This document shows, one piece after another, positions 17,373 through 25,794 of a DNA stretch of 64,000 bases. The notes below the pieces were generated by a model that was given only the letters and a program-made list of their open reading frames with translations, ran no database searches and was not told where the DNA came from. The position numbers were made by a program, and so were the translations under genes. The stretch's first letter is position 1. Every line of letters begins with the position of its first letter. The DNA is from Amycolatopsis marina (lineage in GTDB: Bacteria; Actinomycetota; Actinomycetes; Mycobacteriales; Pseudonocardiaceae): assembly GCF_900111885.1 (NCBI RefSeq), contig NZ_FOKG01000008.1, positions 62,001 to 126,000 on the forward strand, read 5' to 3'.

Positions 17373-17891
17373 ATGGACATGTCGGGACGTGTCGAGCGCA
17401 TGCGGGCGACACTGGGGGCGCTCGTACGGGAACAGTCCGATCGGCGAGAGCTGCGTGACCGTCAGGGCCAGGAGTTGAAGGCCCGCTCCCAGGAGTACAT
17501 GACGAAGCAGGTCCAGGCGGCCGAGCGGTACGTCCAGCACCGGCGGGAACTGGGTAAGCGCAAGGAAGAGGCAGGTGGCTGGGCGACCGAGAAGACGTTG
17601 TCGGACAAGAGCAATGTGATGGGCTTCGGGCCGGAGGACCCGGAGGAGGCTCCCGCGGCCGGGTTCGCCCAGTACACGGCCCCCGTTCCGGTGGCACCCG
17701 CCGTGCCGACGCCAGAGCCGCCTCCGGCAGCGGGGGGCTGGCAGGAGCCTCCGTCACCACCCCCGGCTCCGGCCGCTCCGGCACCGGCGGTCGCGGAGGA
17801 ACCGAAGGCGCCGAAGCGGCCGGGCCGCCACGCGCGTCCGCAGGAATCCTTCGACGACGACGACTTCTCCAACAACAGCTGGATGAAGTAA
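17373..17891 (+). CDS. Small coiled-coil protein with acidic tail (cassette B)
   Basis: 172 aa; ribosome site GAGGAGG 8 bases before ATG. Long charged helix (1-65), AGGWATE, an FGPEDPEE segment, Pro-rich linker, basic KRPGRHARP and an acidic aromatic end (DDDDFSNNSW). Third gene of cassette B and paralogue of the 11955 protein. Function unknown; strict co-occurrence with the large WXG gene suggests it acts on that protein. Confidence 0.7.
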   Translation: MDMSGRVERMRATLGALVREQSDRRELRDRQGQELKARSQEYMTKQVQAAERYVQHRRELGKRKEEAGGWATEKTLSDKSNVMGFGPEDPEEAPAAGFAQYTAPVPVAPAVPTPEPPPAAGGWQEPPSPPPAPAAPAPAVAEEPKAPKRPGRHARPQESFDDDDFSNNSWMK

Positions 17892-17907
17892 CGCGCTTGG
17901 GTGGACG

Positions 17908-18726
17908 TCAGGTCGGGACGGGATCCTGGCTGCTGTCGACCGCGATCGACGCCTGCTTGAGGTCGGCGTCCAGCAGTGGACGGTAGCTGTTGCTGCCGGT
18001 GAGGTGGGTCAGGAAGAACGCGGTGAACAGCGCGCGCACCAGGCGCTGGGTGGGCCGGTGTGGCTTGCCGTGCAGCAGCAGCTGGCTCCAGTGCCGCCCT
18101 TCGGTCACCCCGAGGTGCGAGGACTTGGCGATGGTGCGCAGTTGCACAGGGCCGCGCCAGGCTCGGGCGATGGCCTCAGCGTTGCTGGGAGCGGGCGTCA
18201 CCAGATCCTCGTCGGCGACGAGGTGCAGCCCTGGCGCGTCGATGGCGCGGGCGGCCTCGGTGGCAGGAGGGACGGTCTGCGCGGCAGCGATGGTCGCGAC
18301 GGCCTTGATCCGTGCGTCCTGTTCGGCAGCGGCCAGCACCGCGGCACCGCCGCCGATGGAATGACCGGCGAGTCCGAGTGCGGCAGGGTCGACGCTGATG
18401 CCCGCAGGACCGAGCCGGACACCGGTGACGATATCCAGCGTGCTGTGCAGATCGGCGGCGAAAAGGCGGTGCGACGGAACCGGACCGCGCTGCGTCGCGG
18501 GGGCGGCCGCGACGATTCCCCAGCTGGCGAGGTGTCGCAGCAGGCCGAGGTAGCGGTCGGGGGACTGCAGCCAACCGTGCCCGAAGACGACGGCGGGCAG
18601 GTTCAGCCCGCTGGTCGGCGTGAAGACCACACCGGGCAGCCCGACGAGGGCGAGGTCGCCGCGCAGCACCTCGTGGGGCCCGGGGTGGGACAGCTGCTCG
18701 AGTAACCGCTTGGGCTTGGGAGCCAT
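17908..18726 (-). CDS. Alpha/beta hydrolase (dienelactone hydrolase-like)
   Basis: 272 aa. Nucleophile elbow GHSIGGGAAV, oxyanion-side HGW near residue 50, candidate acid in DEDLVTP and a late histidine (SSHLG). Resembles chlorophyllase/PET-hydrolase-like secretory lipases but no signal peptide is visible, so it is probably cytoplasmic. Converges with cassette B and diverges from glmS. M. tuberculosis Rv3438 occupies the same place, so this is an ancestral neighbour. Substrate unknown. Confidence 0.8.
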   Translation of the reverse strand: MAPKPKRLLEQLSHPGPHEVLRGDLALVGLPGVVFTPTSGLNLPAVVFGHGWLQSPDRYLGLLRHLASWGIVAAAPATQRGPVPSHRLFAADLHSTLDIVTGVRLGPAGISVDPAALGLAGHSIGGGAAVLAAAEQDARIKAVATIAAAQTVPPATEAARAIDAPGLHLVADEDLVTPAPSNAEAIARAWRGPVQLRTIAKSSHLGVTEGRHWSQLLLHGKPHRPTQRLVRALFTAFFLTHLTGSNSYRPLLDADLKQASIAVDSSQDPVPT

Positions 18727-18774
18727 GGCGCGAGCGTAACTGTTCCGGCGCCCGGTGGCCGGGCAGGCTGGGGA

Positions 18775-18800
18775 AGTGCATTTAGCCCGCTAACTGCACT
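18775..18800. repeat. Dispersed palindrome, copy 5
   Basis: Core TTAGCCCGCTAA, arms of 12 bp with one mismatch. It lies between divergent genes (hydrolase and glmS), so it cannot be a terminator for either of them. Confidence 0.88.
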
Positions 18801-18844
18801 CCGTCCGGCCCAGCTCCCAGGGCGACGTGCTTCGGCGGTTGAGA

Positions 18845-18883
18845 CCCGGGGGTGCGTTTAGCCCGCTAAACGCACCCCCCGGG
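18845..18883. repeat. Dispersed palindrome, copy 6
   Basis: 15-bp perfect arms around CC, extended to about 19 with one bulged C. Second copy in the divergent hydrolase/glmS gap, 44 bases after copy 5. Confidence 0.88.
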
Positions 18884-18948
18884 CTCCCGAGGCGGGCGGG
18901 TGTCGAGCCGGTCGAGGCGGCTGGAGGGGGCTCGTTACGCTGGTATGC

Positions 18949-20811
18949 GTGTGCGGAATCGTGGGATATGTGGGCCATCGCCAGGCGCTCGACGTCGTTC
19001 TCGGCGGCCTTCGGCGAATGGAGTATCGAGGGTATGACTCGGCGGGCGTCGCCGTTCTCGACGGCGCGGGCGCGCTGATCGTCGAGCGTAAGGCGGGCAG
19101 GCTGGCCAATCTGGAGGCCGCCCTGGACGAGGTCGGCCGGGACGGTTTCGGCGGAACCGCGGGCATGGGGCACACCCGATGGGCCACCCACGGGGCACCC
19201 GTGGACCGCAACTCCCACCCGCATCGCGATGCTTCCGGTCAGGTCGCCGTCGTGCACAACGGCATCATCGAGAACTTCGCCGCGCTGCGGGCCGAGCTGG
19301 AGTCCGACGACATCGAGCTGACCAGCGACACCGATTCCGAGACCGCCGCGCACCTGGTCGCCCGTGCCTACAGCTCCGGACCCACCGAGGGGGATCTCCC
19401 CGCCAGCGTCGGGGCCGTCTGCCGCCGTCTCGAGGGTGCGTTCACGCTGGTCGTCACTCACGCGGACGATCCCGACCGCATCGTCGCGGCCCGCCGGTCA
19501 TCCCCGCTCGTGGTGGGTGTCGGCGAGGGGGAGACGTTCGTCGCCTCCGACGTCGCCGCGTTCATCGAGCACACCCGGGAGGCGGTCGAGCTGGGGCAGG
19601 ACCAGCTCGTGGTCATCTCGCGCGACGGGTATGAGGTGACCGACTTCGTCGGCGAGCCTGCGCAGGCCAAGCCGTTCACAGTGGACTGGGACCTGTCGGC
19701 CGCCGAGAAGGGCGGCCATGAGTACTTCATGCTCAAGGAGATCGAGGAGCAGCCCGAAGCGCTGGCCAACACGCTGCGCGGGCACTTCGACGGTGGCCGT
19801 ATCATCCTCGACGAGCAGCGGATCTCCGATCAGGACCTGCGCGACGTCGACAAGGTCTTCGTCGTCGCGTGTGGATCCGCCTACCACTCCGGCCTGGTGG
19901 CCAAGTACGCGATCGAGCATTGGACCAGGCTGCCGGTGGAGGTCGAACTCGCCAGCGAGTTCCGCTACCGGGACCCGGTGCTCGATCGCGACACCCTGGT
20001 GGTGGCGGTGTCCCAGTCCGGCGAGACGGCCGACACGCTGGAGGCGGTCCGGCACGCACGGGAACAGAAGGCGCGGGTGCTCGCGGTCTGCAACACGAAC
20101 GGGGCACAGATTCCCCGTGAGTCCGACGCGGTGCTCTACACCCATGCGGGGCCGGAGATCGGCGTGGCGTCGACGAAGGCGTTCCTCGCCCAGATCGCGG
20201 CCAACTACCTGGTCGGATTGGCCCTGGCGCAGGCTCGCGGCACCAAGTACCCCGACGAGGTGGCCCGCGAGTTCGCCGAACTCGAGGCCATGCCGGCCGC
20301 CGTGCAGAAGGTGCTGTCCACGGTGGAGCAGGTGCGGGCCCTGGCGCGGAACATCGCCGATTCGAAGGCGATTCTGTTCCTCGGCAGGCACGTCGGTTTC
20401 CCGGTTGCCCTCGAGGGTGCGCTCAAGCTGAAGGAACTCGCCTACATGCACGCCGAGGGCTTTGCGGCGGGCGAGCTCAAGCACGGGCCGATCGCGCTCA
20501 TCGAGGAGGGGCTGCCAGTCGTCGTGGTGATGCCCTCCCCGAAGGGCCGCGCCGTGCTGCACGCCAAGCTGGTCTCCAACATCAGCGAGATCCAGGCGCG
20601 GGGAGCGCGCACGATCGTGATCGCGGAGGAGGGCGACGAGACGGTGCGTCCGTTCGCGGACGAACTCGTCGAGATCCCCGCGGTGTCGACGCTGCTGCAG
20701 CCGCTGGTCTCGACGGTTCCGCTGCAGGTGCTCGCCGCCGAGATCGCGAAGACCCGCGGTTACGACGTCGACAAGCCGCGCAACCTGGCCAAGTCCGTCA
20801 CCGTGGAGTGA
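18949..20811 (+). CDS. glmS: Glutamine-fructose-6-phosphate aminotransferase (isomerizing)
   Basis: 620 aa, full length. Makes glucosamine-6-phosphate from fructose-6-phosphate and glutamine, feeding GlmM. The GTG start gives M-C-G-I-V-G-Y-V-G with the catalytic Cys2 exposed after Met removal. Glutaminase domain landmarks: RTRWATHG-type (HTRWATHG) and HNGIIENF. Two SIS domains follow (SQSGETADT, STKAFLAQ), ending KSVTVE. A possible -10 (TACGCT) 7 bases before the GTG suggests a leaderless transcript; the purine run further up is too distant for a ribosome site. No glmS ribozyme was seen, as expected for actinobacteria. Confidence 0.98.
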   Translation: MCGIVGYVGHRQALDVVLGGLRRMEYRGYDSAGVAVLDGAGALIVERKAGRLANLEAALDEVGRDGFGGTAGMGHTRWATHGAPVDRNSHPHRDASGQVAVVHNGIIENFAALRAELESDDIELTSDTDSETAAHLVARAYSSGPTEGDLPASVGAVCRRLEGAFTLVVTHADDPDRIVAARRSSPLVVGVGEGETFVASDVAAFIEHTREAVELGQDQLVVISRDGYEVTDFVGEPAQAKPFTVDWDLSAAEKGGHEYFMLKEIEEQPEALANTLRGHFDGGRIILDEQRISDQDLRDVDKVFVVACGSAYHSGLVAKYAIEHWTRLPVEVELASEFRYRDPVLDRDTLVVAVSQSGETADTLEAVRHAREQKARVLAVCNTNGAQIPRESDAVLYTHAGPEIGVASTKAFLAQIAANYLVGLALAQARGTKYPDEVAREFAELEAMPAAVQKVLSTVEQVRALARNIADSKAILFLGRHVGFPVALEGALKLKELAYMHAEGFAAGELKHGPIALIEEGLPVVVVMPSPKGRAVLHAKLVSNISEIQARGARTIVIAEEGDETVRPFADELVEIPAVSTLLQPLVSTVPLQVLAAEIAKTRGYDVDKPRNLAKSVTVE

Positions 20812-20835
20812 GCTTCGAGACGACCGGAGGACAGC

Positions 20836-22284
20836 GTGCAGGGAATCTGGATCACCGAACGGATTCGCGACGCTGAGCAGCGGTTGCTCGCCGTCACGCC
20901 GGAAGGCGCCCTGATGTACCGGGCCGCGTTCGGGCTGGCCGTCCACGCGGCAGAGATGCTCAAGGAGCATGCGGGACGGGTGGCCGGTCGGCGAGTCGCA
21001 TTGCTGGTCGGCGCGGGGAACAACGGCGGCGACGCACTGTGGGCGGGTGCGTTTCTGCGCCGACGTGGTGTGGGCGTCACGGCGCTCCTGCTCGCTGCCG
21101 ACCGCGCGCATCCCGCAGGCCTGGCCGCGCTGCGTAGAGCGGGTGGGCGTGTGTTGCCCGCCGAGGACGGTGCGTCCGTGCTCGAGCAGGCCGATCTGGT
21201 GATCGACGGCATTGTCGGTATCTCCGCGAGCGGTCCCCTGCGGCCCGGTGCCGCGAACCTGCTCGAACACATCAGCGCGCCCGTGCTCGCGGTGGATCTG
21301 CCCAGCGGTGTGGACCCGGACACCGGCACGGTCGACGGTCCTGCGATCACAGCAGCGCGCACCGTGACCTTTGGTGCCCGGAAGCCGGTGCACGTCCTGA
21401 ACCCGGCGCGGTGCGGTGACGTGGACCTGGTGGACATCGGGCTCTCCGGGGAGCTCGGAGAACCCGACCTGCTGCGACTGGACACCGCGGATGCTGCCGG
21501 TGCCTGGCCGGTGCCCGGCCCCGAGGACGACAAGTACACACAGGGCGTGGTGGGGATCGCCGCGGGGTCGGCCGCTTTCCCCGGTGCGGCGGTGCTGGCT
21601 GCCGGAGCCGCCGTCCGCGCCACGTCGGGCATGGTGCGTTACGCGGGGCCGGCCGCGGACGTCGTTCGCGATCACTGGCCGGAGGTCGTGGCCACCGGTT
21701 CTGTGTTCGACGCGGGCCGGGTGCAGGCATGGGTGGTCGGTCCCGGCATTGGAACGGGCCGCGAGGGGCGTGAGGTGCTGGAGCATGCCCTTGCTCAGGG
21801 CGTGCCTGTGTGCGCCGATGCCGACGCGATCACCATCATCGCGAACTCGCCCGAGGTGCTCGACGCCAGGGAACCGGGCACGCCGTTGCTGCTCACCCCA
21901 CACGCAGGGGAGTTCGAGCGGTTGACCGGGCGCCCTCCTGGGTCGGACAGGGTCTCTGCGGCGCGTGCGGCGGCAGCTCGGTTCGACGCGGTACTGCTGC
22001 TCAAGGGGCATTGCACCGTGGTGGCGGATGCGGGTGGCCGGGTGCTGGTCAATCCGGCACGGGGGTCCTGGCCCGCCACGGCCGGGTCCGGTGACGTCCT
22101 GTCCGGGATGACCGGCGCGCTGCTGGCGGCACGGCTGGACCCGTGGCTTGCGGGCGGGGTGGCCGCCTACGTCCACTCGCTGGCCGCCGAACGCGCCGCC
22201 CGAGGCGTGCCCGTGCCGGCCTCCGGCATCCTCGACGCGATCCCGGAGGCGGTCCGCACCATCCGCGCGCTCGGGCAGGGCTGA
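20836..22284 (+). CDS. nnr: Bifunctional NAD(P)H-hydrate epimerase / ADP-dependent dehydratase
   Basis: 482 aa. Repairs hydrated NAD(P)H. N-terminal YjeF_N epimerase domain (1 to about 215; LVGAGNNGGDALW, VDLPSGVDPDTG) fused to a C-terminal YjeF_C kinase-like dehydratase (TPHAGEFERLTG, LLKGHCTVV, GSGDVLSGMTGALLA). GTG start 24 bases after glmS. The same order (glmS then Rv3433c) holds in M. tuberculosis. A palindrome copy begins one base after the stop. Confidence 0.96.
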   Translation: MQGIWITERIRDAEQRLLAVTPEGALMYRAAFGLAVHAAEMLKEHAGRVAGRRVALLVGAGNNGGDALWAGAFLRRRGVGVTALLLAADRAHPAGLAALRRAGGRVLPAEDGASVLEQADLVIDGIVGISASGPLRPGAANLLEHISAPVLAVDLPSGVDPDTGTVDGPAITAARTVTFGARKPVHVLNPARCGDVDLVDIGLSGELGEPDLLRLDTADAAGAWPVPGPEDDKYTQGVVGIAAGSAAFPGAAVLAAGAAVRATSGMVRYAGPAADVVRDHWPEVVATGSVFDAGRVQAWVVGPGIGTGREGREVLEHALAQGVPVCADADAITIIANSPEVLDAREPGTPLLLTPHAGEFERLTGRPPGSDRVSAARAAAARFDAVLLLKGHCTVVADAGGRVLVNPARGSWPATAGSGDVLSGMTGALLAARLDPWLAGGVAAYVHSLAAERAARGVPVPASGILDAIPEAVRTIRALGQG

Positions 22285-22308
22285 GTGCGTTTAGCGGGCT
22301 AAATGCAC
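22285..22308. repeat. Dispersed palindrome, copy 7
   Basis: Core TTAGCGGGCTAA, arms of 11 bp with one G-T pair. Directly abuts the nnr stop codon. Confidence 0.9.
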
Positions 22309-22346
22309 CCACGAGCACCCCGACGGGCCGGGAGTTATCGGATTAT

Positions 22347-22356
22347 GTGTTAACAC
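22347..22356. promoter_or_regulatory. Candidate operator of the polyol operon
   Basis: Perfect 10-bp palindrome GTGTTAACAC, 30 bases before the dehydrogenase start, in an AT-richer patch of an otherwise GC-rich gap. The operon encodes its own DeoR repressor, the obvious candidate ligand. Confidence 0.45.
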
Positions 22357-22385
22357 GGCGGCGGTGTTCTGGTAGGAATGCCGCG

Positions 22386-23459
22386 ATGGGTGACTTGGGC
22401 GACACCGGCGGCGTCGAGGCGCTTCCCGACACGATGGCGGTGTCGGTGCTCCGTGGGGTGCATGACGTCATCCTGGAACGGCGTCCCGTGCCCACTCCGG
22501 CACCGGACGAGGTGCTTGTGCGCGTCCACTCCGTCGGCACCTGCGGTTCCGACGTCCACTACTACGAGCACGGCCGGATCGGCGACTTCGTCGTCGAACA
22601 GCCGCTCGTCCTCGGCCACGAACCCAGCGGTGTCGTCGTCGCGCGGGGCGCGTCCGCCACCCGGCACGACATCGGCACCCGGGTCGCGCTCGAGCCGGGT
22701 GTGCCCTGCTCCCACTGCGCCGAATGCCGCCTCGGCCGCTACAACCTGTGCCCCCGCATGCGGTTCTTCGGCACTCCGCCGATCGATGGCGCCTTCTGCG
22801 AGTTCGTCACCCTTCGCGAGGACTTCGCCCACCCCGTCCCCGAAGCACTCAGCGACGACGCAGCGGGCCTGCTGGAGCCCCTGTCCGTCGGCGTGTGGGC
22901 CTGCCGCAAGGCCAGGGTCGGGCCGGGCTCGCGGGTGCTCGTCACCGGTGCGGGTCCGATCGGGCTGGTCGCGGCACAGACGGCGCGAGCATTCGGAGCC
23001 ACCGAGGTGGTGGTTACCGACGTCAATTCCGGACGTCTGCGCGTGGCCGCCGAACTGGGCGCGACCGCGACGATCGACGTGTCGACTACCGACCTGGCCG
23101 AGTCCGGGTTCGAGCCGGACGTCCTGCTCGAGTGCTCCGGCGTCGCCGCGGCCGCCGCGCAGGCCATCCGCCGGGTCGGCCGGGCGGGCCGGGTCGTGCT
23201 TGTCGGCATGGGCGGTGACGAGATCCCACTGCCGCTGGCGCATGTCCAGGGGTTCGAGGTCGAGGTCACCGGCACGTTCCGCTACGCCAACACCTGGCCG
23301 ACGGCGATCGCGCTCGCGGCGGGAAGTGAGATCGACCTCGATCGGTTGGTCACCCACCGGTTCGGCCTGGCCGAGGTGGAGCAGGCGCTCACCGTCGCTC
23401 GCCACGACGAAACGGTGATCAAGGCCGTGGTCCGGCCACAGGAAACCATCCATGGATAA
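22386..23459 (+). CDS. Zinc-dependent polyol (sorbitol/xylitol-type) dehydrogenase
   Basis: 357 aa, MDR superfamily. Oxidises a sugar alcohol to a ketose with NAD. Catalytic zinc site CGSDVHYYEHG and GHEPSG; structural zinc cysteines in PCSHCAECRLGRYNLC; Rossmann motif VTGAGPIGLVAAQ. The ATG at 22386 is chosen for AGGA 10 bases upstream; a longer frame would run through nnr and the palindrome. Overlaps the DeoR gene by 8 bases. Together with the kinase it would convert a pentitol or hexitol to a ketose phosphate. Absent from this place in M. tuberculosis, so probably an inserted operon. Confidence 0.92.
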   Translation: MGDLGDTGGVEALPDTMAVSVLRGVHDVILERRPVPTPAPDEVLVRVHSVGTCGSDVHYYEHGRIGDFVVEQPLVLGHEPSGVVVARGASATRHDIGTRVALEPGVPCSHCAECRLGRYNLCPRMRFFGTPPIDGAFCEFVTLREDFAHPVPEALSDDAAGLLEPLSVGVWACRKARVGPGSRVLVTGAGPIGLVAAQTARAFGATEVVVTDVNSGRLRVAAELGATATIDVSTTDLAESGFEPDVLLECSGVAAAAAQAIRRVGRAGRVVLVGMGGDEIPLPLAHVQGFEVEVTGTFRYANTWPTAIALAAGSEIDLDRLVTHRFGLAEVEQALTVARHDETVIKAVVRPQETIHG

Positions 23460-24264
23460 GGTGCGCCCGCCGCGCGGTGACCGGGCTGCGGTCGAGCGCA
23501 GGCGCCAGGAGGTGCTGGACGCAGTGATCGCGCAGGGCGAGGTGCGGATCGACGATCTCACCGAGCGCTTCGGCGTGAGCCTGATGACCATGCACCGGGA
23601 CCTCGACGAACTGGCCGATCGCCGCTTGCTGCGCAAGCTTCGCGGGCGCGTTGCCGCCTATCCGGCACTCACCATGGAGACCGCGAAGCGCTTCCGGGTG
23701 GGGCTGCACCGGGAGCTCAAGGTGGCACTGAGTGCCGCCGCTGCCGAGGAGATCGACCGGGGACAGACCCTGATCATCGACGACTCGACCACGTTGTTCC
23801 CGCTCGCTCGCGGGCTCGGCGCACGCGAACCGGCCACTGTGATCACCCACTCGCCCGACGTCGCCAGGTTCGTCTCGGCCGCGACCGACGCCGAGGTGGT
23901 GCTGCTCGGCGGTCGCTACACCGAATTCGACTCCTGCGTCGGCCCGGACACGGTCGCCGCACTGCACAAGGTGCGCGCGGACACCGCCGTCCTCTCGGTC
24001 ACCGCCCTGGCCGGCGGACACCTTTACCATCCGGTTCGCGAGTACGCCGAGGTCAAGACCGCCATTCTCCAAGCGTGCAGGCGGGCTCTGCTGGTGGTCG
24101 ACCATTCCAAGTTCGGCCGGACCGCGACCTACGCGCACGGGGACGCCGGAGACTTCGATCTGGTGCTCACCGACGACGAGACACCGGCCGAGGAGATCAA
24201 GGCAATCCAGGCGCTGGGAACCCGTGTCCGGACAGTCAGTGTGAGAAACGAGGAGCGGCCATGA
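23452..24264 (+). CDS. DeoR-family transcriptional repressor
   Basis: 270 aa. N-terminal winged helix-turn-helix with the family pattern [21 protein letters not shown], followed by the DeoR sugar-phosphate sensor domain ([16 protein letters not shown], and VVDHSKFG near the C-terminus). Sits inside the operon it most likely controls, responding to the phosphorylated sugar made by the kinase. ATGA overlap with the next gene. Confidence 0.93.
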   Translation: MDKVRPPRGDRAAVERRRQEVLDAVIAQGEVRIDDLTERFGVSLMTMHRDLDELADRRLLRKLRGRVAAYPALTMETAKRFRVGLHRELKVALSAAAAEEIDRGQTLIIDDSTTLFPLARGLGAREPATVITHSPDVARFVSAATDAEVVLLGGRYTEFDSCVGPDTVAALHKVRADTAVLSVTALAGGHLYHPVREYAEVKTAILQACRRALLVVDHSKFGRTATYAHGDAGDFDLVLTDDETPAEEIKAIQALGTRVRTVSVRNEERP

Positions 24265-25703
24265 CGGCTGACAGACAGACCCTGGTGGCCGGGGTCGATT
24301 CGTCCACCCAGTCCACCAAGGTGATGGTGTGCGACGCGGACACCGGTGAGGTGATCCGCAGCGGCCGGGCAGAGCATCCGGACACCACCGAGGTCGACCC
24401 CCAGGTGTGGTGGGACGCGCTCGGCGCGGCCTCCGGCGGGCTGCTCTCGGGTGTGCGGGCGGTCGGAATCGCGGGGCAGCAGCACGGCATGGTGACCCTC
24501 GACGAGAAGAACAGCGTCGTTCGGCCCGCCCTGTTGTGGAACGACACTCGTTCCGGGCAGGCGGCGGCCGATCTCACCGACGAACTGGGCGGCCCGCAGG
24601 TGTGGGCGGATGCGGTCGGAGCGGTGCCGGTGGCCAGCTTCACCATCACCAAACTGCGCTGGATGGCCGAGCACGAGCCCGGTCTGGCCGACCGCGTCGC
24701 CCGCGTGCTGCTGCCGCATGACTGGCTCACCTGGCGGTTGCTCGGCGACGGCGCGGAGCCCGTCACCGACAGGGGGGACGCCTCGGGCACCGGGTACTAC
24801 TCGGCCGCCTCCGCCGCGTACCGCACGGACCTGCTCTCCCACGCGTTCGGCGGCCGGACACCGGAGCTGCCCAGGGTGCTCGGGCCAGCCGAAGCGGCCG
24901 GGCACACCCCCGACGGCGTGCTCGTGTCGGCGGGCACCGGCGACAACATGGCGGCTGGACTGGCGCTGGAGCTGGACGAGGGTGACGTCGTGGTGTCGCT
25001 CGGCACCAGCGGCACGGTGTTCGGCGTCAGCGAGACGCAGCCGGCCGACCCGTCCGGCACCGTCGCCGGGTTCGCCGACGCCACCGGCCGATTCCTGCCA
25101 CTGGCCTGCACACTCAACGCCGCCAGGGTCCTCACCGCCACCGCCAGCATGCTCGGTACCGACCTGGCCGGGCTGGACCGGCTCGCGCTCACGGCCGAAC
25201 CGGGTGCGGGCGGGCTCACACTGCTGCCGTACCTCGACGGCGAGCGCACCCCGAACCTGCCCGACGCCAGCGGGAGCCTGATCGGGTTGCGCAGGGCCAA
25301 CATGACCCAGGAGAACCTGGCCAGGGCCGCGGTGGAAGGGATGTTGTGCGGGCTTGCCGCAGGCCTGGACGCGTTGCGTGCGCACGGGCTCGTCGCGCGC
25401 AGGGTGCTGCTCATCGGCGGCGCGGCACAATCGGCCGCCGTGCGTGCGGCCGCGCCTGCCGTTTTCGGCGTGCCCGTCGCCGTCCCGCCACCGGGTGAGC
25501 ATGTCGCCATCGGAGCGGCACGCCAGGCCGCGTGGGCACTGTCCGCGTCCACCAGTTCCGGGCAGGCCGATCCGCCGCGCTGGCAGGGCAGCGCGACCGT
25601 GCACCTGGACGAGCCCACCTCTGCCGAGGCGGCGGCCGGGGAGCAGGCCAGGCACCGGCATGCCGAGGCACGCGAGCAGGTGCACGGCATGCCTCGAAGT
25701 TGA
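24261..25703 (+). CDS. xylB: Xylulokinase-type FGGY carbohydrate kinase
   Basis: 480 aa. FGGY fold: N-terminal [15 protein letters not shown] phosphate loop, catalytic Asp likely in [21 protein letters not shown] and [10 protein letters not shown], and a C-terminal [10 protein letters not shown] adenosine motif. Phosphorylates xylulose or a related ketose to enter the pentose phosphate pathway. Start overlaps the DeoR stop. Tail beyond residue 440 is Ala/Gln-rich and poorly conserved. No transporter gene accompanies the three-gene operon. Confidence 0.92.
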   Translation: MTADRQTLVAGVDSSTQSTKVMVCDADTGEVIRSGRAEHPDTTEVDPQVWWDALGAASGGLLSGVRAVGIAGQQHGMVTLDEKNSVVRPALLWNDTRSGQAAADLTDELGGPQVWADAVGAVPVASFTITKLRWMAEHEPGLADRVARVLLPHDWLTWRLLGDGAEPVTDRGDASGTGYYSAASAAYRTDLLSHAFGGRTPELPRVLGPAEAAGHTPDGVLVSAGTGDNMAAGLALELDEGDVVVSLGTSGTVFGVSETQPADPSGTVAGFADATGRFLPLACTLNAARVLTATASMLGTDLAGLDRLALTAEPGAGGLTLLPYLDGERTPNLPDASGSLIGLRRANMTQENLARAAVEGMLCGLAAGLDALRAHGLVARRVLLIGGAAQSAAVRAAAPAVFGVPVAVPPPGEHVAIGAARQAAWALSASTSSGQADPPRWQGSATVHLDEPTSAEAAAGEQARHRHAEAREQVHGMPRS

Positions 25704-25794
25704 CATCCTTTTCCCTGCCAAGGGCTGACGTGGCGCGCACCACCATGGCCGGCCAGGGGAGGGGCTCGGCAGCTGTGGGAAACTCGGCAGTGTT

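Noticed and set aside
18727-18948. glmS ribozyme
   Set aside because: No glmS-ribozyme core; the gap holds two palindrome copies and a likely leaderless promoter, and the ribozyme is typical of Firmicutes.
19498-22176. 892-codon minus-strand open frame opposite glmS and nnr
   Set aside because: Antisense shadow of strongly recognisable genes in GC-rich DNA; its translation is Arg/Gly/His-rich with no domain.
22143-22385. N-terminal extension of the polyol dehydrogenase
   Set aside because: It would overlap the end of nnr and translate palindrome copy 7; ATG 22386 has AGGA upstream and fits the family length.
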